64,000 nucleotides of DNA from assembly GCF_002995495.1 (NCBI RefSeq), contig NZ_PVZV01000003.1, positions 701,371-765,370 on the forward strand. The letters are read 5' to 3'. The notes under the pieces are model-generated. The model did no database searches. It was not told the origin of the DNA and saw nothing but the letters and a program-made list of their open reading frames with translations. Of the stretch, positions 26,005 to 34,212 are shown one piece after another. Each line of letters starts with the position of its first letter. Position 1 is the stretch's first letter. The DNA is from Actinocorallia populi. Lineage in GTDB: Bacteria > Actinomycetota > Actinomycetes > Streptosporangiales > Streptosporangiaceae. The translations under genes and the position numbers were made by a program.

Positions 26005-26893
26005 AGTGCTGGAAGTGGGTCCGCGTGACGGCCTCCAGAACGAGGCGCGCGCCCTGTCTCCCGACGACCGCATCGCGTTCATCACCCGCTGCGTGGACGC
26101 GGGCCTGCGCCGTATCGAGGCGGTCTCCTTCGTCAACCCCAAGCGCGTCCCGCAGATGGCGGGCGCCGAGGAGGTCATGGCGGGCGTCCCCCGCGGGGAG
26201 GGCGTCTCCTACAGCGGCCTCGTCCTCAACCGCCGCGGCCTCGACCGCGCCCTGGAAGCGGGCGTGGACGAGGTGAACGTCGTCGTGGTCGCCTCCGACA
26301 CCTTCTGCACCCGCAACCAGGGCTGCACGACGGACGAGGCCCTCGACGCCTGGGACGGCATCGCCAAGGCCGCCGCCGACGCCGGCGTCCCCGCCGCCAT
26401 GACGATCGCCGCCGCCTTCGGCTGCCCCTTCGAGGGCGAGACCCCGCCCGAACGCGTCGCGGAGATCGCCCGCCGCGCCGAAGCCGCCGGAGCCTTCGAG
26501 GTCGCCCTCGCCGACACCATCGGCGTCGGCGTCCCCGCACAGGTCCGCGACCTGACCCGCCGCGTCCGCGAGGCCGCCCCCTCCACGACGCTGCGCTTCC
26601 ACTTCCACAACACCCGCAACACCGGCTACGCCAACGCCCTCACCGCCGTCGACGAGGGCGCCACCGTCCTGGACGCCAGCGCGGGCGGGTTCGGCGGCTG
26701 CCCCTTCGCCCCCGCCGCCACCGGCAACATCGCCACCGAGGACCTCCTGTACGCCCTGCACCGCAGCGGCATCGAGACGGGCGTCGACATGGCGGCCGTC
26801 GCCGACGCCGGAACCTGGCTCGGCGGCCTCCTCGGCACTCTCCCGCCCGCCCTCCTCGGCCGCGCCGGCGGCTTCCCCGGGCCGTCGGCCTGA
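25994..26893 (+). CDS. Hydroxymethylglutaryl-CoA lyase-type enzyme
   Basis: 299 residues of the HMGL-like TIM-barrel family. Motifs: EVGPRDGLQNE (metal Asp and catalytic Arg), the HFHNTRN metal-binding HxH, and the G-loop with the essential Cys in AGGFGGCPFAP. Cleaves HMG-CoA to acetoacetate and acetyl-CoA, or a related 3-hydroxy-3-methyl acyl-CoA. Start: TTG 25994 has GGGAG 5 nt upstream and gives the usual short N-terminus; ATG 25961 (11 codons longer) is in frame without a ribosome site. Divergent from the GntR/CoA-transferase operon and probably part of the same pathway. Confidence 0.9.
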   Translation: MHTTVLEVGPRDGLQNEARALSPDDRIAFITRCVDAGLRRIEAVSFVNPKRVPQMAGAEEVMAGVPRGEGVSYSGLVLNRRGLDRALEAGVDEVNVVVVASDTFCTRNQGCTTDEALDAWDGIAKAAADAGVPAAMTIAAAFGCPFEGETPPERVAEIARRAEAAGAFEVALADTIGVGVPAQVRDLTRRVREAAPSTTLRFHFHNTRNTGYANALTAVDEGATVLDASAGGFGGCPFAPAATGNIATEDLLYALHRSGIETGVDMAAVADAGTWLGGLLGTLPPALLGRAGGFPGPSA

Positions 26894-27030
26894 CCCGCGG
26901 GGCACCGGCCTCCGCGGAAGACGGCGGTCCGGGAATGGCCGTAACCGGTCGGACCGCGCATCTCCCGGGAAAGTTTCCGATCATGACAGGCTTCGATCGA
27001 CGTCAGCAGTCGATCTCCAGGAGCGCATCC

Positions 27031-27837
27031 GTGACCTCAGCCGCCGTTCCCGGCCTGGACGTCTCCCGCCCCCACCCCGCCCGGATGTACGACTACTACC
27101 TCGACGGCAAGGACAACTTCGCCGCCGACCGGGCGGCGGCCGACGAGATCCTCCGGCGCTTCCCCGAGACCCGGATCATCGCCCGCCAGAACCGCGCCTT
27201 CATGCGCAGGGCCGCCGCGACCATGGCGGCGGGCGGGGTCCGCCAGTTCCTCGACCTGGGCTCCGGACTGCCGACCGCCGACAACCTCCACCAGGTCGCC
27301 CAGCGCACCGCGCCCGGCTCCACGGTCGTCTACGTCGACAACGACCCCATCGTCCTGGTCCACGGCTGCGCCCTGCTCGCCGGGGACCGCAGCACCAGCG
27401 TCATCACCGCCGACCTGCGCGACCCCGACGAGGTCTGGAAGCAGGCCGAGCACACCGGCCTGCTGGACCCCGCGCAGCCGCTCGGCCTGCTGATGGTCGC
27501 GGTCCTGCACTTCGTGCCCGGCGACCTGGCCGGCCTGATGCGCTCCTACCTGGACCGGCTGGCCCCCGGCTCCCATCTGGCGCTGGCCCACGGGACCGCC
27601 GACGGCCTGGACGCCGACCGCACCCGGCAGGCCGACTCCACCTACCAGAAGACTGCCTCCGGCCTGTACCTCCGCGGAGCCCGGGAGATCGAGGCGCTGT
27701 TCGACGGCACCCGCCTGCTGGAGCCCGGCGTGGTGCCCACCTGGGACTGGCGGCCCGACCCCGCCCGGCCGGGCCCGTCGTTCTCCGGCCAGGCGGCCTT
27801 CCCGGGAGTCCTCGCCGGCGTCGGCCTGGTCCCCTGA
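27031..27837 (+). CDS. S-adenosyl methyltransferase of the actinomycete PF04672 (DUF574) family
   Basis: 268 residues. Family hallmarks are the N-terminal HPARMYDYYLDGKDNF, SAM-binding DLGSGLPTADNLHQVA and VVYVDNDPIVL, and a C-terminal PTWDWRP. These proteins are abundant in Streptomyces and relatives and their acceptors are mostly unknown. GTG 27031 was chosen because AGGAG sits 7 nt upstream; ATG 26983 is also in frame. No recognisable partner nearby. Confidence 0.9.
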   Translation: MTSAAVPGLDVSRPHPARMYDYYLDGKDNFAADRAAADEILRRFPETRIIARQNRAFMRRAAATMAAGGVRQFLDLGSGLPTADNLHQVAQRTAPGSTVVYVDNDPIVLVHGCALLAGDRSTSVITADLRDPDEVWKQAEHTGLLDPAQPLGLLMVAVLHFVPGDLAGLMRSYLDRLAPGSHLALAHGTADGLDADRTRQADSTYQKTASGLYLRGAREIEALFDGTRLLEPGVVPTWDWRPDPARPGPSFSGQAAFPGVLAGVGLVP

Positions 27838-27925
27838 CCGCACCCGCCCGGCCCGTGCCGCGAAACCGGCGCCTCCGTACGACCGTCCTCCCTTCCCCGC
27901 GGCCACGGTGATCGCCGCACCGGCG

Positions 27926-27955
27926 CCCGGCTCGGCGGTGCGGCGCCGAGCCGGG
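27926..27955. terminator. Bidirectional hairpin terminator
   Basis: 12-bp perfect stem CCCGGCTCGGCG / CGCCGAGCCGGG with a 6-nt loop, between the convergent methyltransferase and FMN reductase genes. Confidence 0.75.
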
Positions 27956-27959
27956 GTCG

Positions 27960-28523
27960 CTAGGCGGCCCGGAGGGGGGCGAGGGCGCGGGCCCAGGCCG
28001 TCACCTCGGTGAGGAGCTGACGGAGGGCCGCCGCGTGCCGGTCGGAGGGCGTGAAGGTGGTGAAGGACTCGAAGTCGGTGACGAGGGAGAGGTTGAGCTG
28101 GGTGCGGACGGTGGCGATGTGGAGGCCCGCGGCGATGAGGCGGAGGTGCTCGACGGCGCGGGCACCGCTCACGTTGCTGCCGTAGGCGACGATGCCGGCG
28201 GCCTTGCCGGTCCATTCGGCGTAGAGGTAGTCGATGGCGTTCTTCAAGGAGGACGGGATCGAACGGTTGTATTCGGGAGTGACAAAGACGAAGCCGTCGA
28301 GTTCGGCTATCTTCGCGCTCCATTTCCGGGTGTGTTCGTGCGCGTAGTCGCCGAGGAGCGGAGAGCGCGGCTCGTCGAAGAGCGGCAGGTCGTAGTCGGC
28401 GATGTCGACGACTTCGAACTCGGCGCCGGTGTCCTCCTGCGCCACCTGGTGCACCCATGCCGCCACCTGCGGACCGACCCGGCCCGGACGGGTGGTGCCG
28501 AGGATGATTCCCATTCTGGTCAT
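27960..28523 (-). CDS. NADPH-dependent FMN reductase (flavodoxin-like)
   Basis: 187 residues with the flavodoxin-like fold: FMN phosphate loop GTTRPGRVGPQVAAWV, TPEYNRSIPSSLKNAIDY near residue 80 (the family's FMN isoalloxazine loop), and GSNVSGARAVEHLR. Reduces FMN, quinones or azo compounds with NAD(P)H in the cytoplasm. GAGGAG lies 6 nt before ATG 28523. Second gene after the SRPBCC gene (57 nt gap), same strand. Confidence 0.9.
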   Translation of the reverse strand: MTRMGIILGTTRPGRVGPQVAAWVHQVAQEDTGAEFEVVDIADYDLPLFDEPRSPLLGDYAHEHTRKWSAKIAELDGFVFVTPEYNRSIPSSLKNAIDYLYAEWTGKAAGIVAYGSNVSGARAVEHLRLIAAGLHIATVRTQLNLSLVTDFESFTTFTPSDRHAAALRQLLTEVTAWARALAPLRAA

Positions 28524-28579
28524 GCCGTCTCCTCTGTCAGTACGACTGCGTTCTTGCGGTGGTTGGAAGTCTTCGGCTC

Positions 28580-29140
28580 TCAGGAGAGCCGGGGGACGGC
28601 GCCGCGAGGACGGCGGCGCGGACCGGGTTCGGGGTCGAGTGCCGCCGCCAGGCCGTTCATCCGCAGGGTCGTGGCGCCGCGCAGGTGGGGCAGGTCGGCG
28701 CTGCCGTCGCCGGTGCGGGTGAGGAAGGCGACCTGCTCCGTCCACTCCAGGAGGGTCGACCCGTTGTCTCCGGCCAGCAGGACGGTGACGAGGGAGGTCC
28801 AGCGCAGCAGGCCGTCGACGGTGGACTCGTACCCGAAGACGATCCTGCGGTCCGGCACGATGTCGAGGTAGCGGGACCGGTACTCCAGCCGCTCCGGCGC
28901 CGAGCCCATGGCGGAGAAGGTGCTGTGCGCCGTCTCACCGCCGCCGACGCGGAACTCGTGGTGGTGGACGGCCCCTGATCCGGGGAGCCGGAACCAGCGG
29001 CGCCGGACGCCGGAGTCGGCGAAGGCCGCGAAGACCGCGCCCGGGGCCGCGTCCAGCCACCGGGAGATCGTGAAGGTGTCGTGCCGGACGTCGAGCCCGT
29101 CCCCTGGCCTCGTCGCGGCTTCCTGTGCGCTCATCCGCAT
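28580..29140 (-). CDS. SRPBCC (AHSA1/START-like) domain protein
   Basis: 186 residues. The fold signature is DTFTISRWLDAAPGAVFAAF at the N-terminus, then GETAHSTFSAM and TLLEWTEQVAFL; this is the activator of Hsp90 homologue/polyketide-cyclase-like group that binds hydrophobic ligands. In actinomycetes such proteins are often paired with HxlR or ArsR regulators, as here, where an HxlR gene is divergent. ATG 29140 or 29134 may be used. The C-terminal 25 residues are Arg/Pro-rich. Confidence 0.85.
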   Translation of the reverse strand: MRMSAQEAATRPGDGLDVRHDTFTISRWLDAAPGAVFAAFADSGVRRRWFRLPGSGAVHHHEFRVGGGETAHSTFSAMGSAPERLEYRSRYLDIVPDRRIVFGYESTVDGLLRWTSLVTVLLAGDNGSTLLEWTEQVAFLTRTGDGSADLPHLRGATTLRMNGLAAALDPEPGPRRRPRGAVPRLS

Positions 29141-29231
29141 CCCTCCGTCCGTCGGCCGCCGCAGCGGTCGTCCTTGGTTACCATCGGGAAGAATTGCGAA
29201 TCGGCCGGTATTAATCCCCCTATCCGATACG

Positions 29232-29262
29232 CACTTTCACATAAGCAACGCACCTGAAAGTG
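29232..29262. promoter_or_regulatory. Inverted repeat, HxlR operator candidate
   Basis: Perfect 8-bp arms CACTTTCA (29232-29239) and TGAAAGTG (29255-29262) separated by 15 nt (23 bp between centres, close to two helical turns), ending 8 nt before the HxlR start codon in the divergent promoter region. Confidence 0.6.
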
Positions 29263-29270
29263 GGAATCGC

Positions 29271-29666
29271 ATGGACGCAGTGCTCCGCGCCGACCTGGCC
29301 GCGCAGGGGGTGGCGCCCGGCTGCGTGGAGACGATCGAGCTCGTCCGCGACGTCCTCGCCCGGGTCGGCGACAAGTGGACGGTCCTGATCGTCACGGCGC
29401 TGGCGACCGGCCCGATGCGCTTCACCGCCCTGCACGAGCGGATCGCGGGCATCTCCCAGCGCATGCTCAGCCACACCCTGCGCGCCCTCCACCGCGACGG
29501 CCTGATCACCCGGACCGCCTACGCCGAGGTCCCCCCGCGCGTCGAGTACGAACTCACCCCGCTCGGCCGCTCCCTCGCCGCGGCCGTCGACCACCTCGTC
29601 CACTGGGTGCAGACCCACCAGACCGACATCGCCCGCAACCGCGAGGAATTCGACACCGGCAGATGA
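29271..29666 (+). CDS. HxlR family transcriptional regulator
   Basis: 131-residue winged-helix regulator with the family signature VGDKWTVLIVTAL, RFTALHERIAGISQRMLSHT and the wing RTAYAEVPPRVEYELTPLGR. There is one cysteine near residue 18 (PGCVETIEL), a position that makes some HxlR proteins redox sensors. It is divergent from the SRPBCC/FMN reductase pair and likely controls it and itself through the inverted repeat in its leader. Confidence 0.92.
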   Translation: MDAVLRADLAAQGVAPGCVETIELVRDVLARVGDKWTVLIVTALATGPMRFTALHERIAGISQRMLSHTLRALHRDGLITRTAYAEVPPRVEYELTPLGRSLAAAVDHLVHWVQTHQTDIARNREEFDTGR

Positions 29667-29710
29667 CGACCGGCCTCCGCCGCGCCGGATGCCTGCTTTC
29701 CCGCAATGGC

Positions 29711-29744
29711 GAAGGCCCGCCGATCCGCAGATCGGCGGGCCTTC
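29711..29744. terminator. Bidirectional hairpin terminator
   Basis: Perfect 14-bp stem GAAGGCCCGCCGAT / ATCGGCGGGCCTTC with a 6-nt loop, ending both the HxlR gene (+) and the long steroid operon (-). Confidence 0.88.
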
Positions 29745-29755
29745 GGGGACGAGCG

Positions 29756-30556
29756 TTACGAGCCGAAGAGGACGCGGCCCGCGGACAGCACGGTCTTGCC
29801 GTCGACGGCCGCCTCGAAGAGCAGCGCGCCGTCGTCCTCGCGCCAGGCGCTGACCTGGAGGACGTCGCCGGGGAAGACGGGCGAGGCGAAGCGGCCGTCC
29901 AGCTCCAGCAGGTCGGCCGGGTGGGCGCCCGCCACGTCCGCCAGCGGCAGCGTCACCGCGGCGAGGGTGCACAGGCCGTGCATGAACGGCCTGGGCATGC
30001 CGGCGGCCTTGGCGGCCTCCGGGTCGATGTGCATGTGGTGGCGGTCGCCGAGGAGGCGGTACAGGGCCGCCTGCTCGGTGCCCGTCGGCAGCGTGAACTC
30101 GTGGTCGGGCTCTCGCTCGGGGCGGCGGGCCGCGGACGGGCCGCGCTCGCCGCCGAAACCGCCGCAGCCGGGCGCGAAGATCGACCAGGTGGCCTCGAGG
30201 TACTCGGTGTCGACCGCGACCTCGAAGACCGCCGCGCCGCCCTTGTCCCAGACCTCCGAGACGGTGGCCTTCATCTCCAGGTCGCCGGACGCCGGCAGCG
30301 GCTTGCGGACCCGCAGGCGCTGCGAGCCGTGCACGGCGGTGCCGACGTTGAACGCACCGGCCGAGCCGAGCACGTCAGGCGCCCACTGGGCGCGGGTGAG
30401 GGCGAAGGTCGGCAGGACCTTCAGCCGCTCCTCGAAGACGAGGTCCAGGTCGGTGGCCTTGGCCCCGACGGCCAGCGCGTACAGGATCGCGTCGGTCTCG
30501 CCGTACGCCTCGGTCCGCGCGCCGAGGTCGCGTCCGCGCCATTCTCCGGAGTTCAC
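29756..30556 (-). CDS. MaoC-type enoyl-CoA hydratase, Hsd4B-like (2-enoyl-CoA hydratase 2)
   Basis: 266 residues, a double hot-dog hydratase resembling M. tuberculosis Rv3538 (Hsd4B) over its length: LYALAVGA, VLPTFALTRAQW, NVGTAVHGSQRLRV and FGGERG. The hydratase-2 motif is LGDRHHMHIDPEAAKAAGMP: the catalytic Asp and His are kept but the usual N-P is replaced by H-H. Likely hydrates a steroid side-chain enoyl-CoA. Last gene of the operon. GTG 30556 was chosen for GGAAGGAAG upstream; GTG 30577 overlapping the ltp2 stop is the alternative. Confidence 0.88.
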   Translation of the reverse strand: MNSGEWRGRDLGARTEAYGETDAILYALAVGAKATDLDLVFEERLKVLPTFALTRAQWAPDVLGSAGAFNVGTAVHGSQRLRVRKPLPASGDLEMKATVSEVWDKGGAAVFEVAVDTEYLEATWSIFAPGCGGFGGERGPSAARRPEREPDHEFTLPTGTEQAALYRLLGDRHHMHIDPEAAKAAGMPRPFMHGLCTLAAVTLPLADVAGAHPADLLELDGRFASPVFPGDVLQVSAWREDDGALLFEAAVDGKTVLSAGRVLFGS

Positions 30557-30573
30557 GGTCTCTTCCTTCCCGC

Positions 30574-31749
30574 TCACGTGTCGGCCGCCAGGATCAGCCC
30601 GCTGGTCGGCACGCCGGTACCGGCGGTGACCAGGACGTTGTGCACGTCGCCCGGCTGGTTGACGGACGTGCCGCGCACCAGCCGGACGGCCTCGGCGATG
30701 CCGTTCATGCCGTGGATGTAGGCCTCGCCGAGCTGGCCGCCGTGGGTGTTGGTCGGCAGCCGGCCGTCGAGTTCGAGGTTGCCGTCGGCGATGAAGTCCT
30801 TGGCCTCGCCCTTGCCGCAGAAGCCGAGCTCCTCGAGCTGCGGCAGCACCAGCGGCGTGAAGTGGTCGTACAGGACCGCGGCCTGGATGTCGGCCGGGGT
30901 GAGCCTGCTCTGCGCGTACAGCTGCTTGCCGACCAGCCCCATCTCCGGGATGCCGGAGATCTCGGGCCGGTAGTAGCTGGTCATCATCAGCTGGTCGGGA
31001 CCGGAGCCCTGCGCGGCGCCCCAGATGACGGCGGAGGGGTTGGGCAGGTCGCGGGCCCGCTCGGCGGAGACCACGACGATCGCCTGGCCGCCGTCGCTCT
31101 CCTGGCAGCAGTCCAGCAGGTGCAGGGGCTCGGCGATCCAGCGGGACGCCTGGTGCTCCTCGAGCGTGATGGGACGCCCGTAGAACCACGCCTTGGGGTT
31201 GGTCGCGGCGTGCTTGCGGTCCACGACGGCCACGCGGCCGAAGTCCTCGCTCGTCGCGCCGTACTCGTGCATGTACCGGCGGGCGAACATCGCCACCCAC
31301 TGGGCGGGCGTGGACAGGCCGAACGGCGTCATCCAGGAGTAGGCGGCGCGGTCGGCGCTGACGTCCATCGGGCGTTCGGCCTGGCCGAGGCCGTAGCGTT
31401 CGCCCGAGCGCTCGTTGAACGCGCGGTAGCACACGACCACGTCGGCGACGCCGGTGGCGACGGCCATCGCGGCCTGCTGGACGGTGGCGCAGGCCGCGCC
31501 GCCGCCGTGCCCGATGCGGGAGAAGAACTTCAGCTCGCCGATGCCGAGGTTGCGGGCGATGTGGATCTCCGAGGAGGTGTCGGCGGTGAAGGTCACCATG
31601 CCGTCCACGTCGGAGGGCTCCAGGCCCGCGTCGGTGATGGCGGCCAGCACCGCCTCGCAGGCGAGCTGCAGCTCGCTGCGGCCGGACTCCTTGGAGAACT
31701 CGGTGGCGCCGATCCCCGCGATCGCGGCGGCTCCGGGCAGCACGCTCAT
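30574..31749 (-). CDS. ltp2: Steroid side-chain aldolase Ltp2 (thiolase-fold)
   Basis: 391 residues, very close from memory to M. tuberculosis Rv3540c: shared blocks include AAIAGIGATEFSK, GGGAACATVQQAAMAVATG, YRAFNERSG, RYMHEYGATSEDFG, ELGFCGKGEAKDFIADG and THGGQLGEAYIHGMNGIAE. Ltp2 cleaves the 17-hydroxy C22-CoA intermediate to a 17-ketosteroid and propionyl-CoA, in complex with the DUF35 domain of ChsH2, which is encoded three genes upstream in the same operon. ATGA-type 4-nt overlap with chsH1. Confidence 0.95.
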   Translation of the reverse strand: MSVLPGAAAIAGIGATEFSKESGRSELQLACEAVLAAITDAGLEPSDVDGMVTFTADTSSEIHIARNLGIGELKFFSRIGHGGGAACATVQQAAMAVATGVADVVVCYRAFNERSGERYGLGQAERPMDVSADRAAYSWMTPFGLSTPAQWVAMFARRYMHEYGATSEDFGRVAVVDRKHAATNPKAWFYGRPITLEEHQASRWIAEPLHLLDCCQESDGGQAIVVVSAERARDLPNPSAVIWGAAQGSGPDQLMMTSYYRPEISGIPEMGLVGKQLYAQSRLTPADIQAAVLYDHFTPLVLPQLEELGFCGKGEAKDFIADGNLELDGRLPTNTHGGQLGEAYIHGMNGIAEAVRLVRGTSVNQPGDVHNVLVTAGTGVPTSGLILAADT

Positions 31750-32168
31750 CCTTCACTTCCTTCGGGCAGCTGGACCACGACGGTGCCGGTGACGTGCGGG
31801 CCGATGGCGTTGACGCCCTTCACCGCGATCTCGACGCTGCGCCCGGAGTCGTCCTTGGCCGTCACGCTGCCGGTCATCACCATGGTGTCGCCGGGGTAGT
31901 TGGGCGCGCCCAGCCGGATCTTGATCTTCTTGACCACGGCGGCGGGCCCTGCCCACTCGGTCACGTACCGGTCGACCAGCCCGTTGCTGGTCAGGATGTT
32001 CATGAACACGTCCTTGGAGCCGCGCTCGGCCGCCAGGGACGGGTCGTGGTGCACGTCCTGGTAGTCGCGGCTGGCCAGCGCGGTCGCCACGATCATGGTG
32101 CGGGTGAGCGGGATGCTCAGCTCCGGCAGCTCCTCCCCCACCCGGACGTCCCGGTAGGCGCGGCTCAT
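31746..32168 (-). CDS. chsH1: ChsH1, MaoC-like subunit of steroid enoyl-CoA hydratase
   Basis: 140-residue single hot-dog protein. It contains SRDYQDVHHDPSLAAERGSK, the hydratase helix with catalytic-type Asp and His, and IRLGAPNYPGDTM. In mycobacteria ChsH1 pairs with the MaoC domain of ChsH2 to hydrate the 17(20)-ene of the C22-CoA side chain. Overlaps fadE28 upstream (ATGA) and ltp2 downstream (4 nt). Confidence 0.92.
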   Translation of the reverse strand: MSRAYRDVRVGEELPELSIPLTRTMIVATALASRDYQDVHHDPSLAAERGSKDVFMNILTSNGLVDRYVTEWAGPAAVVKKIKIRLGAPNYPGDTMVMTGSVTAKDDSGRSVEIAVKGVNAIGPHVTGTVVVQLPEGSEG

Positions 32169-33259
32169 GACGCGGCCCCCGCCAGGAGGTCGCCGAGCTC
32201 GGCCAGGTCGGCGGACGCGCCGCCGAGCACGCCCGACAGCTGCTTGCCCCACAGGAAGTAGCGGTGCACCGGGTAGTCGACGTCCACGCCGATGCCGCCG
32301 TGCAGGTGCTGGGCGCGGTGGACGGCGTTCAGGCCGCCCTCGTCGGCCCACCACTTGGCGGTCAGGGCGGCGGTGGTGGCGTCCTCGCCGGCCTCCAGCA
32401 GCGAGACGGCCTTCCACAGGCACGCCTGCATGGCCTCGATCTCGATGTAGGTGTCGGCGAGCTGGTGCTGGACGGCCTGGAAGGTGGCCAGCGGGCGGCC
32501 GAACTGCTCGCGCTCGGACAGGTAGGAGCCCGCCAGGCGCATCGCGCCGTCGGCGACGCCCGCCTGGGCCGCGGTGACCGCCACGCGGGTCAGGTCCAGG
32601 ACGGTGCGCAGCGCGCCCTCGCCCAGCGCCTGGGCGGGAGCGCCCTCCAGCGTGAGGTTCCCGGCCACGTCGTGGCTGGTGGTCGACGTCCGCTCCCACG
32701 CGGTGCCCGGCGCGGAGGCCTCCACGACGAACACGCCGGGGCCGTTCTCGGTGCGGGCGGAGACCAGCACGTACCGGGCGCCGAAGGCCGAGGGCACGAC
32801 GGCCTTGACGCCGGTCAGCTTCCAGCCGTCCCCGTCCGGGACGGCCGAGCAGCGCGGGTCGGCCGGGTCGGCGGGCGCGAACTCCTCGAGCGCGACGGTG
32901 GCGCGCCCGGCGCCCTCCGCGATGCCCGGCAGCAGCGCCTCGCGCTGCGCGGCGCTGCCGTGCCGCGCGACGGTCAGCCCCGCCACGAGCGCGGGCCACA
33001 CCGGGGCGGGCGCGACGCTGCGGCCCTGCTCCTCCAGCAGGACGCACATCCCGCCGACGCCCAGGCCCGCGCCGCCGTCCTCCTCGGGCAGCGCGATGCC
33101 GAGCAGGCCGGCGTCGCCCAGGGCCTTCCACAGCTCCTCGTCGACGCCGTTCTCGCTCTGCTCGGCGGCGCGCAGCCGGTCGGCGGTGGCGTAGTCGGTG
33201 AAGATCTGCCGGGCCAGTCCCCGGACCTCTTCGAGTTCCTCGCCAAGGGTGAAGTCCAT
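32165..33259 (-). CDS. fadE28: Acyl-CoA dehydrogenase FadE28-like (ChsE1 subunit)
   Basis: 364 residues with the acyl-CoA dehydrogenase fold: helical N-domain (DAGLLGIALPEEDGGAG), a divergent middle beta domain, and C-domain motifs EREQFGRPLATFQAVQH and LHGGIGVDVDYPVHRYF. FadE28 and FadE29 form an alpha2beta2 enzyme that dehydrogenates the C22 steroid acyl-CoA. In M. tuberculosis fadE28 lies before fadE29; here it is placed between chsH2 and chsH1. TGATG coupling with chsH2 upstream. Confidence 0.88.
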   Translation of the reverse strand: MDFTLGEELEEVRGLARQIFTDYATADRLRAAEQSENGVDEELWKALGDAGLLGIALPEEDGGAGLGVGGMCVLLEEQGRSVAPAPVWPALVAGLTVARHGSAAQREALLPGIAEGAGRATVALEEFAPADPADPRCSAVPDGDGWKLTGVKAVVPSAFGARYVLVSARTENGPGVFVVEASAPGTAWERTSTTSHDVAGNLTLEGAPAQALGEGALRTVLDLTRVAVTAAQAGVADGAMRLAGSYLSEREQFGRPLATFQAVQHQLADTYIEIEAMQACLWKAVSLLEAGEDATTAALTAKWWADEGGLNAVHRAQHLHGGIGVDVDYPVHRYFLWGKQLSGVLGGASADLAELGDLLAGAAS

Positions 33260-34212
33260 CAGTCTTCCTTCTTCGGGACGGCGGGCCGGAAGACCGGCAG
33301 GGTCAGGTCGGGGTCGGCGTCCAGCCACTCCAGCGAGACCGGCATGCCGATCTCGACGTCCTCGGGCGCGACACCGGTGAGGTTGGCGGTCAGCCGCGTG
33401 CCCTCGGGCAGCTCGATCACCGCGATCAGCAGCGGGTAGTCGAACGCCGGGTGCCGCGGGTGGTGGGCGACCACGTAGCTGTAGACGGTGCCCTCGCCGG
33501 TGGACTCCACGGTGTCCCACTCGAACGAGCCGCACACCGGGCAGCACGGGCCGGGCGGGTGGCGCAGCGACTCGCAGGCCGAGCAGCGCTGGATGACCAG
33601 CCGGTGCTCCCTGGCCGCCTCGAACCAGAACGCGTTGTCGGCGTTGATCGCGGGCCGGGGCCGCTTCGCCCTGGGCTTGGGCTTGTCCGCCGGGACGAAC
33701 CGCAGGGTCCGCCAGCGCTGGGTGGCCACGACCTCGCCGTTCTGGTCGCGGTAGGTCTTCATGGTGGACACGAAGCGCCCGGTGCCCAGCCCGGTCTTCT
33801 TCTCCGGCGAGATCGACTCGACGGTCTCGGAGACGGAGATGTGGTCGCCGGGGACGAGCTCGCGCTGGAACTCGAACTCCGAGTCGGTGGCCACGACCGA
33901 GGTGTAGCCGCCCTCGGCCAGCAATGCCACCAGCTCGTCGAAACCGGCGGACGAGCCGTCATCGACGGGGTTCACCGTGGCGGCGTACCCGCGCATCGTC
34001 CACGCCTGGACCATCGACGCGGGCGCCACGATCCCCGGACGCCCGGTGGCCTTGGCGGCCTCGTCGTCCAGGTAGACGGGGTTGGCGTCCGCCATGGCCT
34101 CGGCCCAGTGCCGGATCATCGGCACGTTCACCGGGTCCTGGCCGCGCCGCTCGGCGACCAGCTCCCGGCCGACCCAGGCCTGGAGCCTGGCCTCGTAGTC
34201 CTCAGCGCTCAT
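33259..34212 (-). CDS. chsH2: ChsH2, MaoC-DUF35 two-domain hydratase/aldolase partner
   Basis: 317 residues. N-terminal MaoC-like hot-dog domain (about 1-175: VNVPMIRHWAEAMADANPVY, RPGIVAPASMVQAWTM) and C-terminal DUF35 domain with a rubredoxin-like zinc site (IQRCSACESLRHPPGPCCPV, four cysteines C-x2-C and C-x2-C) plus an OB-fold. The MaoC part forms the hydratase with ChsH1 and the DUF35 part activates Ltp2. The start overlaps the fadE29 stop by 4 nt. Confidence 0.93.
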   Translation of the reverse strand: MSAEDYEARLQAWVGRELVAERRGQDPVNVPMIRHWAEAMADANPVYLDDEAAKATGRPGIVAPASMVQAWTMRGYAATVNPVDDGSSAGFDELVALLAEGGYTSVVATDSEFEFQRELVPGDHISVSETVESISPEKKTGLGTGRFVSTMKTYRDQNGEVVATQRWRTLRFVPADKPKPRAKRPRPAINADNAFWFEAAREHRLVIQRCSACESLRHPPGPCCPVCGSFEWDTVESTGEGTVYSYVVAHHPRHPAFDYPLLIAVIELPEGTRLTANLTGVAPEDVEIGMPVSLEWLDADPDLTLPVFRPAVPKKED

